DNA of 15,778 nucleotides from contig DJYC01000054.1 of NCBI GenBank assembly GCA_002448445.1, positions 1 to 15,778 on the forward strand, in the 5' to 3' direction. This stretch comes from Treponema sp. UBA6988. Lineage in GTDB: Bacteria > Spirochaetota > Spirochaetia > Treponematales > Treponemataceae. Positions 7,775 through 13,777 of the stretch are shown piece after piece. Position 1 is the first letter of the stretch. Each line of letters starts with the position of its first letter. The notes beneath the pieces were generated by a model. The model made no database searches. It had not been told where the DNA came from and saw only the letters and a list, made by a program, of their open reading frames with translations. The position numbers were made by a program, and so were the translations under genes.

Positions 7775-8591
7775 TTACGGCCTCCTTCTGAACGGCAGCC
7801 TTTACTCCAAGTGCCTCTGCAAGAAGCTCCGTAAAGTAAATTACGTCTGGCTGACCTTCTGCCTTGTTTTTCATAAGGTTGTAGCGGCAGAGCGGGCAGG
7901 AAGTTACAAGAATGTCAGCCCCCATGTCCTGTGCGTTGCCAAGGATTTTCTGGGCTCTGGCATGTGGAATAGACTTGTCTTCAAACATCGTGTAGGCACC
8001 GCAACATTCATTGCGCTCTGAATAAATTACAGGTGTGCCACCGATTGCCTTGATAAAGTCTTCAAGAATTTGCGGATTTTCTACGTCGTCAAACTGAAGG
8101 ACTTTTCCCGGACGCAGCAAGAGGCATCCGTAGTAAGCGCCAATCTTCTTTCCCTTAAAGGGGTTCTTAACGGCAGCCTTTACATTGTCCCAGCCAACAA
8201 CATCACGGAGAACTTCAAGGTAGTGGAGTACCTTTGCCTCTCCATTGTACTGAATGTCGTCATTCTTAAGATAGTTGTTGACTTTTGTGATGACATTCTG
8301 ATCATTCTGCATGTCTGCGTTAACCTGTTTGATTACGTTGTAGCATGCAGAGCAGATTGTTACCAAATCCTCTCCGGCATCCCTTGCGGCGGCGAGTGCG
8401 CGAACAGACGAAAGCTTGGAGGCAATTTCGTCCTTTGCAAGAGGATATGTTCCTCCGCAGCACTGCCATTCAGGAATTTCCTTGAGAGTGAAGCCTAAAG
8501 CTTCCGCGGATGCACGCGCATAGACATCAAGGTCTTTTGCCTTGTTCTTGAGAGTACAACCGGGGAAGTAGGAATAGGTGATGTGTTCCAT
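7767..8591 (-). CDS. hdrB: HdrB: heterodisulfide reductase-type catalytic subunit with two CCG domains
   Basis: A 274-residue protein with both CCG domains that bind noncubane [4Fe-4S] clusters in methanogen HdrB. Domain 1 is C12-x31-C44-C45-x34-C80-x2-C83; domain 2 is C156-x39-C196-C197-x34-C232-x2-C235. All ten ligand cysteines are kept. In methanogens HdrB reduces the CoM-S-S-CoB disulfide; in Desulfovibrio the proposed partner is DsrC. Neither coenzyme biosynthesis nor dsrC is seen here, so the acceptor is unknown; adjacent fumarate reductase genes make it a candidate. The start at 8591 (MEHITYSYFPGC) places the first cysteine as expected for the family and has GAGG nine bases upstream; the open frame continues to 8759 without recognisable content. 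Confidence 0.95.
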   Translation of the reverse strand: MEHITYSYFPGCTLKNKAKDLDVYARASAEALGFTLKEIPEWQCCGGTYPLAKDEIASKLSSVRALAAARDAGEDLVTICSACYNVIKQVNADMQNDQNVITKVNNYLKNDDIQYNGEAKVLHYLEVLRDVVGWDNVKAAVKNPFKGKKIGAYYGCLLLRPGKVLQFDDVENPQILEDFIKAIGGTPVIYSERNECCGAYTMFEDKSIPHARAQKILGNAQDMGADILVTSCPLCRYNLMKNKAEGQPDVIYFTELLAEALGVKAAVQKEAVNA

Positions 8592-8830
8592 TCTATACAT
8601 CCTCATATGTAATACTTGTGTATTACGCATAAGGACATAATACACAGCCACTTTTTTGAAATTACACAGACACAGCCTCTTGTACAGCTTTTGGTACGGC
8701 CAGCAAGAAGGCGCTTTCTTTGCATCCCCGTTTTTGAATGCATTTGGCCAAGCAAGCACCTTTTTTGCCTTTTAGAAATACAAATCCGATAACCGTTTTG
8801 CCGCAAGCTGTAAATCAGCCTGTTCCTGTC
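8592..8830 (-). other. Intergenic spacer between fumC and hdrB with a 9-bp stem-loop
   Basis: This is the longest gap inside the eleven-gene run (239 bp). I see no convincing gene in it. A perfect 9-bp inverted repeat TGTGTATTA / TAATACACA with a 12-nt loop lies at 8617-8646, just upstream of hdrB. It could be an operator or an RNA hairpin. No strong promoter is obvious: TATTAT occurs within the repeat on the minus strand but lacks a good -35 match. An internal hdrB promoter remains possible. Confidence 0.4.
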
Positions 8831-10216
8831 TTATTTTTCCTTACACATTTCTTCCGGATGGAATACTTCGTCAAACTTTTCTGCGGTAAGGAAACCAAGC
8901 TGAACGCAGGCGTCCTTAAGGGAAATGTTCTTTTCGTATGCCAAGTGGGAAGTCTTTGCAGCATTCTCATAGCCGATGTAGGGGTTGAGAGCCGTAACCA
9001 GCATAAGGGAATTGTAAAGGTTAAAGTGCATCTTTTCTTTGTTTGCGGTAATGCCGACCGCGCAGTTGTTGTTAAAGCTAATCATAACTTCGGAAAGCAG
9101 CCTTACACTCTGCAAGAAGTTGTAAGCAATAACCGGCATGAATACGTTAAGCTCAAAGTTGCCCTGGCTTGCGGCAACGCCAACAGCTGTGTCGTTACCC
9201 ATTACCTGGACTGCAACCATAGTCATGGCTTCACACTGGGTTGGGTTAACCTTACCCGGCATGATTGAAGAGCCCGGTTCGTTCTCCGGAATGTGGATTT
9301 CGCCAAGACCGTCTCGTGGACCAGATGCCAGCCAGCGTACGTCGTTGGCAATCTTCATAAGGTCTGCAGCAAGAGCCTTGAGTCCGCCGTGGGCAAAAGT
9401 AATCTCGTCTTTGCTTGAGAGGGCGTGGAATTTATTTGGAGCCGTAACAAAGTCCTTTCCTGTAAGTTCAGAAACCTTCTTTGCTACAAGAGTGTCAAAG
9501 CCTTTTGGAGCGTTAAGGCCAGTTCCTACGGCAGTTCCGCCAAGGGCAAGCTGCTTAAGGTAGGGCAGAGAAGATGCAATCATCTCCTTGTCGCGTTCCA
9601 AAGAAGACCTCCAGCCGGAAATTTCCTGGCTAAAAGAAATGGGAACAGCGTCCTGCAAGTGTGTACGACCGCTCTTTACAATGCCTTCATTGTCTTTTTC
9701 AAGCTTTTTGAATGTGGCAACAAGAGTGTCTATTGCGGGGAAGAGCTTGTCTTCAATTTCTACAGTGGCCGCAATGTGCAGTGCTGTAGGGAAGGTGTCG
9801 TTTGAAGACTGGCTCATGTTTACGTCGTCATTCGGGTGGCAGAGTTTTTTGCCTGCAATCTGGTTGGCACGGTTTGCAATAACCTCGTTTGTGTTCATGT
9901 TGCTCTGCGTGCCGCTACCAGTCTGCCATACAACAAGAGGGAAGTTGTCGTTCAAAGCGCCGCTTATAACTTCATCACAAGCCTTGCTGATGCAGTCCTT
10001 CTTTTCTGCGGTCATCTTTTCGCTCTTAAGCTCGTTGTTAGCAAGGGCTGCTGCCTTCTTTAGATAACCGAAGGCCCTGGTAATTTCGCGAGGCATAGTT
10101 TCAATGCCAACGCCTATAAGAAAATTCTCATGGCTGCGTTCAGTCTGTGCTCCCCAAAGCTTGTCTGCGGGAACCTTTACTTCGCCCATGGAATCGTGCT
10201 CAATACGGTATTCCAT
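8831..10216 (-). CDS. fumC: Class II fumarate hydratase
   Basis: A 461-residue fumarase of the oxygen-stable, cofactor-free class II (aspartase/fumarase superfamily) that interconverts malate and fumarate. The family signature GSSIMPGKVNP is at 315-325; SGTQSNMNTNEV (101-112), SSNDTFPTA (137-145) and GRTHLQDA (183-190, with the active-site His) are intact, and the length matches E. coli FumC. The GSSIMPGKVN loop and GTQSNMNTN favour fumarase; aspartase is less likely given that malate dehydrogenase precedes it and fumarate reductase follows. The start ATG at 10216 has GGAG about ten bases upstream. It probably supplies fumarate to the reductase encoded at the far end of the cluster. Confidence 0.96.
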   Translation of the reverse strand: MEYRIEHDSMGEVKVPADKLWGAQTERSHENFLIGVGIETMPREITRAFGYLKKAAALANNELKSEKMTAEKKDCISKACDEVISGALNDNFPLVVWQTGSGTQSNMNTNEVIANRANQIAGKKLCHPNDDVNMSQSSNDTFPTALHIAATVEIEDKLFPAIDTLVATFKKLEKDNEGIVKSGRTHLQDAVPISFSQEISGWRSSLERDKEMIASSLPYLKQLALGGTAVGTGLNAPKGFDTLVAKKVSELTGKDFVTAPNKFHALSSKDEITFAHGGLKALAADLMKIANDVRWLASGPRDGLGEIHIPENEPGSSIMPGKVNPTQCEAMTMVAVQVMGNDTAVGVAASQGNFELNVFMPVIAYNFLQSVRLLSEVMISFNNNCAVGITANKEKMHFNLYNSLMLVTALNPYIGYENAAKTSHLAYEKNISLKDACVQLGFLTAEKFDEVFHPEEMCKEK

Positions 10217-10253
10217 ATGTTTGCAACTCCAAAATACTATTAATTTTCAATTG

Positions 10254-10283
10254 GCAGCCCCACCAAAAGGCAGGGCCGGCTGC
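10254..10283 (-). promoter_or_regulatory. Stem-loop between mdh and fumC
   Basis: GCAGCC pairs with GGCTGC, with further G-C pairs possible inside, in the 93-bp gap between mdh and fumC. No T-tract follows on the minus strand, so read-through into fumC is expected. It may be an RNA stability or processing structure. Confidence 0.35.
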
Positions 10284-10309
10284 TGTCACAGCTTGTGTTT
10301 TTTTATTAA

Positions 10310-11263
10310 CTACAAGGTAAAGTCAAGCTGGCTGATTACTTCCTTAAGGCAGTCTGCGCTTTTCTTAAGGGAGGCAATCTCGCTTTCTGGAAGCGGGGCA
10401 ACAAGGCGGCTTGTAATACCGTTGTGGCCAACCACTGTAGGAATGCTAAGACAAACGTCGCTGATTCCGTATTCACCAGTGAGCATGGAAGTGATTGTAA
10501 GAACAGAATCCGTGTCATAGGTAAGGGCTTCGCAAAGGTGGGCAGTTGTAATGCCGATTGCATAGTTTGTGCAGTGCTTTGCAGCGATGATGATACCACC
10601 GGACTTTCTGATGTAGTCTTCTACATTGTTGTGGTCAAATTCTGGAAGCTTTCCAGCCTCGTAAGAAGCAGCGTACTTGTCTACAGGAATGCAGCCAATG
10701 TTTGCAAGTGACCACGGAACAAAAGAAGAGTCTCCGTGCTCACCGAATACGTAGCCGTGAACATTCTCCTGTGCAACCTTGTAGGTCTCTGCAATGCGTG
10801 CGCGGAAACGTGCTGTGTCAAGCATAGTTCCCGTACCAAAGATGTGGTTTGCAGGAATACCGGAAGTCTTTACAAACTGGTAGGTAAGGATGTCTACTGG
10901 GTTTGCAACAATTACATAAAGTGCGTCTGGAGCAACCTTTGTAATTTCCTTAATAACAGACTTTGTAATGTTAACGTTTGTCTGGGCAAGATCAAGGCGG
11001 GTCTGACCAGGCTTTCTGGCAACACCGGATGTAAGGATGACGATGTCTGAATTCTTTGCATCTGCATATTCACCGTCATGCACATAAACCGGACCAATGA
11101 ATGGAGTACCCTGGCGGATGTCCATTGCCTCGCCCATAGCCTTGTCCTTAACAACGTCAATAAGTACGATTTCTGATGCGAGTTCCTTTACCGTAAGCGC
11201 AAAAGCAACGGTTGAACCAACCTGACCGGCACCGATGATGGTGATTTTATTAGTGTTTGCCAT
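10310..11263 (-). CDS. mdh: LDH/MDH-family dehydrogenase, predicted malate dehydrogenase
   Basis: A 317-residue NAD-dependent 2-hydroxyacid dehydrogenase of the lactate/malate family. The NAD loop is GAGQVGS (11-17) and D36 ends beta-strand 2, which suits NAD rather than NADP. The catalytic set is R89 (Arg109 of LDH numbering), D149 (Asp168), R152 (Arg171) and H176 (His195 in GEHGD). The specificity position 102, Gln in true LDH, is Arg83 here (ARKPGQTR), the residue that selects oxaloacetate in malate dehydrogenases. The rest of the chain is LDH-like, so automatic pipelines may name it L-lactate dehydrogenase. Together with fumC and fumarate reductase in the same run, malate dehydrogenase is the better call. 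The start has AGGAG six bases upstream. Expression probably responds to redox through the palindromes upstream. Confidence 0.85.
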   Translation of the reverse strand: MANTNKITIIGAGQVGSTVAFALTVKELASEIVLIDVVKDKAMGEAMDIRQGTPFIGPVYVHDGEYADAKNSDIVILTSGVARKPGQTRLDLAQTNVNITKSVIKEITKVAPDALYVIVANPVDILTYQFVKTSGIPANHIFGTGTMLDTARFRARIAETYKVAQENVHGYVFGEHGDSSFVPWSLANIGCIPVDKYAASYEAGKLPEFDHNNVEDYIRKSGGIIIAAKHCTNYAIGITTAHLCEALTYDTDSVLTITSMLTGEYGISDVCLSIPTVVGHNGITSRLVAPLPESEIASLKKSADCLKEVISQLDFTL

Positions 11264-11370
11264 ACAAATCTCCTGATAGCAGCAGCACGAGACCTCTCCG
11301 CTACCTCAATTTATTTTTCAGCCGCATGACCGTTTAATCCGGACACACCTACTGCATTTTCTTAGAAAAC

Positions 11371-11399
11371 ATTATAACTGTAATATAAAAATTTGTTAA
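11371..11399 (-). promoter_or_regulatory. Sigma-70 promoter for mdh and probably the downstream cluster
   Basis: On the minus strand, TTAACA (11394-11399) and TATAAT (11371-11376) are separated by exactly 17 bp. The predicted transcript start near 11364 gives a 5' leader of about 100 nt before the mdh ATG at 11263. Confidence 0.75.
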
Positions 11400-11458
11400 G
11401 TCTTTTTTTTCATAAAAAGGGTGAATTTCTTTCATATTTAGTGTTTTTTTTTAGTTAC

Positions 11459-11505
11459 TGTGATATTTTTTACACTGTGCATTTTGCAGTGTGAATATTT
11501 TCACA
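11459..11505. promoter_or_regulatory. Two Rex/CRP-type palindromic operators over a candidate second promoter
   Basis: Site B (11490-11505) is TGTGAATATTTTCACA. With its flanks it matches 16 of 18 positions of the Rex consensus TTGTGAAWWWWTTCACAA, and it also fits the CRP half-site pattern TGTGA-N6-TCACA. Site A (11459-11474), TGTGATATTTTTTACA, has one mismatch in the palindrome arms. Their centres are 31 bp apart, about three helical turns, and together they form a larger inverted repeat (TACTGTGA...TCACAGTA). On the minus strand TTCACA in site B and TAAAAA in site A are 17 bp apart, so the sites may cover the -35 and -10 of an additional, weak mdh promoter. Rex is favoured because NADH-linked dehydrogenase genes are its classic targets, but no Rex gene is in the window. 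Confidence 0.65.
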
Positions 11506-11546
11506 GTATAAAAGTTTGCAAAAGCAATACTGCTACAGCAAAAAGA

Positions 11547-11656
11547 GCCTACCCCCGATTGTAAGGGCCCGCGTAAGCGGGTTGCGAACCCGGGGCGAAG
11601 CTTCGGGTGAGTAATGGAGCGGGAAGGGACCCGCGGAACCCTGAAAAGCGGGTTAG
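11547..11656. repeat. Structured dispersed repeat, copy 1
   Basis: This 110-bp GC-rich element shares its first ~22 bases (GCCTAC...GATTGTAAGGGC) and its last ~42 bases (from GTAATGGAGCGGG to AAAGCGGGT) with 15319-15411. The middle differs in sequence but keeps a stem-loop: CCCGC-gtaa-GCGGG here. The conserved 3' block contains GCGGG-aaggga-CCCGC. It lies between the gntR terminator and the mdh operators. Confidence 0.8.
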
Positions 11657-11681
11657 CAAAAAAAATACGGTCCAGAAGAAG

Positions 11682-11751
11682 AAATAAAAAAAAGAGAGTT
11701 CGCTTCAAAACAGTGCCGCCGGTAAAGGCAAGAAAACTGGACGACCTCTCT
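11682..11751 (-). terminator. Rho-independent terminator after gntR
   Basis: On the minus strand AGAGAGGTCG pairs with CGAACTCTCT (one mismatch) and is followed directly by eight T and a further ATTT. The long loop contains nested pairs (CAGT...ACTG around GCC...GGC). It begins two bases after the gntR stop, so gntR is probably monocistronic. Confidence 0.65.
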
Positions 11752-11753
11752 AT

Positions 11754-12491
11754 TCATTTATAATACTTAAGATTGTACTTTCTCCAGTAGTCCATGTTCT
11801 GCGGTGGAACTATGTACTGCTTAAAATCCGTAAGAACTTTGGGGCTAACGCGCTCAAGACCGTTGTTAAGGTGCATCCCTATAAGGTTGGGGACCACCTT
11901 CCTGTTCCTGGACTTTATTGCCTCCACAATGCGAGTGTGGTCTTCCAAAGTCTTGGCATAGTTCTTTGTGGCGGTAAAATCCAGCATTCTGAACCTTTGG
12001 TACTGAATCTTCTGGTCTTCTATGATGTTCCAGACGGAAAGGCAGTGGCCTCCAGTAAACCAAATCTTGTGAAGCTCGTTGTCCAGCTCGTAGAATTTGT
12101 TGTGGTCCACGTTTTTTTCACTGGCAAGAATCTTTTCCAGGCGCAGGTTGTGCTCAAGCTTTTCTATTTCAAAACCGTCGGGGCGGGAATTTATGTAGTC
12201 GCGTATAACGCTGCTTTCCACAAGAATCCTCATGTGAACAATCTCGTAAATCTGGTCAATGTTAAGTAGGGTGGCATAAATTCCGTAGTAGGGGCGGATG
12301 TCCACAAGACCAATGTCGCTAAGGCGCTTTAGGGCAGTGCGGACAGGTGGCCTTGTAACCGAAAACCTCTTGCATACAAGCGTTTCGTGAATCTCTTCCC
12401 CGGGCTTTATGGTAAGGTCCAGCAGTTCCTTCTTGAGAGTTTCAAAAATAATCGTCCCCTGGTCTGAATGGGCGGAAAAATTTTCTTCCAT
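11754..12491 (-). CDS. GntR-family transcriptional regulator, FCD (FadR-like) subfamily
   Basis: A 245-residue DNA-binding regulator. A winged helix-turn-helix spans about residues 10-75, with the GntR hallmark region KPGEEI...LVCKRFSVTRPPVRTAL and LVDIRPYYGIYA. The all-helical FCD ligand domain follows, with likely metal/ligand residues in ELDNELH, DHTRIVEAI and MHLNNGL. FCD regulators usually sense organic acids or sugar acids. The gene is upstream of and co-directional with mdh, so the mdh-fumC-hdr-flx-frd cluster is a candidate target; this is inference. The start at 12491 (MEENFS) has no Shine-Dalgarno site and lies about seven bases after a good -10 box, suggesting a leaderless or nearly leaderless transcript. 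A GTG at 12530 would add 13 residues but also lacks a ribosome site and would overlap the predicted promoter. Confidence 0.88.
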   Translation of the reverse strand: MEENFSAHSDQGTIIFETLKKELLDLTIKPGEEIHETLVCKRFSVTRPPVRTALKRLSDIGLVDIRPYYGIYATLLNIDQIYEIVHMRILVESSVIRDYINSRPDGFEIEKLEHNLRLEKILASEKNVDHNKFYELDNELHKIWFTGGHCLSVWNIIEDQKIQYQRFRMLDFTATKNYAKTLEDHTRIVEAIKSRNRKVVPNLIGMHLNNGLERVSPKVLTDFKQYIVPPQNMDYWRKYNLKYYK

Positions 12492-12494
12492 AAA

Positions 12495-12526
12495 TTGAGT
12501 ATACACAAAAAGCAAAAACAAGTTAA
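12495..12526 (-). promoter_or_regulatory. gntR promoter with overlapping palindromic operator
   Basis: On the minus strand, TTAACT (12521-12526) and TATACT (12498-12503) are 17 bp apart. The 14-bp palindrome TTGTGTATACTCAA (12495-12508; one mismatched pair) covers the -10 box. A GTATAC-centred operator of this shape is common for FadR-type GntR regulators, so autorepression is likely. Confidence 0.55.
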
Positions 12527-12540
12527 GCACTTTTATAGGC

Positions 12541-12837
12541 TGTCAAATTCTTTTCTGGGCGGCAAGGCCTATTCATTACAAACATGCATTTAGATAACAC
12601 CTTGCCATTTTTTAAGAACAAGCAGCGCCATGGATGGCGCGTCATTTGTTTGCGTAAAGAATTTGCGGGTTTTTGACAGAAAAACCGGCCTTAAAAATGG
12701 CAAGGAGGCCATCTTTAAGGGGCTTTCCGTGGCTTGCCCGCCTTACGGCGCGCGGTCCTTCGGACACCTTGCGGTCCACTCCAATCCCTGCCGTGTTTGC
12801 AAATTGCTAAGGGAGTTTTCGACAGAAAAAAAAAATC
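12541..12837. repeat. Stem-loop-rich intergenic spacer upstream of the lipoprotein gene
   Basis: I see no gene here. At least five hairpins are visible: GCGCCA-tgga-TGGCGC (12625-12640), GGTTTTT-gacag-AAAAACC (12668-12686), a 13-bp stem with a single mismatch and a 6-nt loop (12689-12701 with 12708-12720), CGCC-ttac-GGCG (12739-12750) and GTCC-ttc-GGAC (12755-12765). A wider pair GGCAAGG / CCTTGCC spans 12561-12606. The string GACAGAAAAA occurs twice (12675 and 12821). The density suggests accumulated dispersed palindromic repeats. Short open frames across it cut through the hairpins and are not credible genes. Confidence 0.6.
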
Positions 12838-12866
12838 TATACAAACCTGAAAACATATTGTAAAAT
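12838..12866 (+). promoter_or_regulatory. Candidate promoter of the small lipoprotein gene
   Basis: TATACA (12838-12843) and TAAAAT (12861-12866) are separated by 17 bp; the -35 box matches consensus at four of six positions. The predicted transcript start is about 40 bp upstream of the ATG at 12912. Confidence 0.45.
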
Positions 12867-12911
12867 AAAGAAAACAATGCCCTCAATCTGGGGCGCACAG
12901 GAGAAGAGAAA

Positions 12912-13673
12912 ATGAAAAAACTCTGGAGATTGCTTCCTTTTTGCATTTTATTGTTTGGATTTGCTTCCTGCTCAAATGCAGGCGAAGACGCGTCACTTTC
13001 GGTAACATTCAACGGCTCGGATTTAGAAAGCCATTCACAAGCAAGAAACATCTCGCTGGATGCCAGCTCCAGCGGCTACTATATTGTAGTTTCTGTTTTG
13101 GGCGACTACACGGAAACAAAAAGCCTGCATATCACAAGCAACGGAACTTATACGATAGAATTCAATTCAATTCCTGCGGGGGCCAGGGTTTACGTAGAGG
13201 CAAATGTTTACGACCAAAACCCAACAACTTTTTACCACACATTTACAGGAAGCTCGGAAACGCAGACAGTCGGCTCCGGTGAGAACAGAATCAACCTTTC
13301 TATGAATAATTTGCAAGAAGGTGCTGAAGCTCCTTCGGTAATTTTGAGGGGAGATGCCAACAATCAAATGGGTACATTTCATTTTGAGGGGTACTCTAAT
13401 GGAAAGTATCAAGTTAGATACATCCTTGATAATTGTATTCTTTCCGAAGGAATTTGGAGCGCAGACTATAATACAGAAGAAGGACTTACAGCAGGCACGG
13501 TTGTAAGGATAAAGGAATGTGCCTACAGGACTTATTCAAGTGTAGATTGGGATGGAGTTCATGATCCTTCAAATTTAATGATTGTGGAAAGACCTGTTTG
13601 GACTACAATGACAGTAAAAGCTAATTCGGCAGGTGAGGCGTATTTGGATTTAGGAAGTACGAAAGTTTTCTAG
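12912..13673 (+). CDS. Predicted secreted lipoprotein of unknown function
   Basis: A 253-residue protein with a lipoprotein signal peptide: positively charged start (MKKLWR), hydrophobic core, and a lipobox FASC with the acylated Cys at residue 20. The mature part is rich in Ser, Thr, Asn, Tyr and beta-prone segments. Residues about 28-135 look like an immunoglobulin-type or carbohydrate-binding-like beta domain (phrases such as SGYYIVVSVLGD, GTYTIEFNSIPAGARVYVEA); the C-terminal half is a second beta-rich part. I recognise no catalytic motif. AGGAG lies eight bases before the ATG. The gene is convergent with the beta-helix lipoprotein gene. Cell-envelope location is well supported; function is unknown. 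Confidence 0.85.
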   Translation: MKKLWRLLPFCILLFGFASCSNAGEDASLSVTFNGSDLESHSQARNISLDASSSGYYIVVSVLGDYTETKSLHITSNGTYTIEFNSIPAGARVYVEANVYDQNPTTFYHTFTGSSETQTVGSGENRINLSMNNLQEGAEAPSVILRGDANNQMGTFHFEGYSNGKYQVRYILDNCILSEGIWSADYNTEEGLTAGTVVRIKECAYRTYSSVDWDGVHDPSNLMIVERPVWTTMTVKANSAGEAYLDLGSTKVF

Positions 13674-13700
13674 GCCACAGAAACTTTTACTAAGGCCATT

Positions 13701-13747
13701 GGCCGCCCCTGAATTCGCTTTTCTGCATTACACTCAGGGGGCCGGCC
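13701..13747. repeat. GC-rich hairpin between convergent genes
   Basis: GGCCGCCCCTGA (13701-13712) faces TCAGGGG followed by GCCGGCC (13734-13747), with a 7-bp perfect core, in the 104-bp gap between two convergent stops. It lacks T-tracts on either side. It could serve as a bidirectional terminator or be a dispersed palindromic repeat. Confidence 0.45.
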
Positions 13748-13777
13748 GCCATTCATTGGGAAAGCTCAAGCCCGTCC

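Noticed and set aside
8592..8759. Longer N-terminus for hdrB (start at 8759)
   Set aside because: HdrB proteins begin close to the first cluster cysteine; the start at 8591 fits this and the extra 56 codons look non-coding.
8738..9563. Plus-strand open frames of 140-176 codons opposite fumC
   Set aside because: They are antisense to highly conserved fumC codons and show no ribosome site or family features.
8831..10216. Aspartate ammonia-lyase instead of fumarase
   Set aside because: Length, signature motifs and position between malate dehydrogenase and the fumarate reductase cluster all favour FumC.
11547..11656. tRNA or other standard RNA gene in the GC-rich element
   Set aside because: The stems do not form a cloverleaf and no anticodon or T-loop signature (GTTCRA) is present; the element recurs as an intergenic repeat.
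12630..12863. Small plus-strand open frame upstream of the lipoprotein gene
   Set aside because: It runs through several hairpins of the repeat-rich spacer, has no ribosome site and reads as no known protein.
12743..13051. Minus-strand open frame of about 100 codons over the lipoprotein gene start
   Set aside because: It overlaps the signal-peptide region of a well-supported gene and the repeat spacer; no initiation signals.
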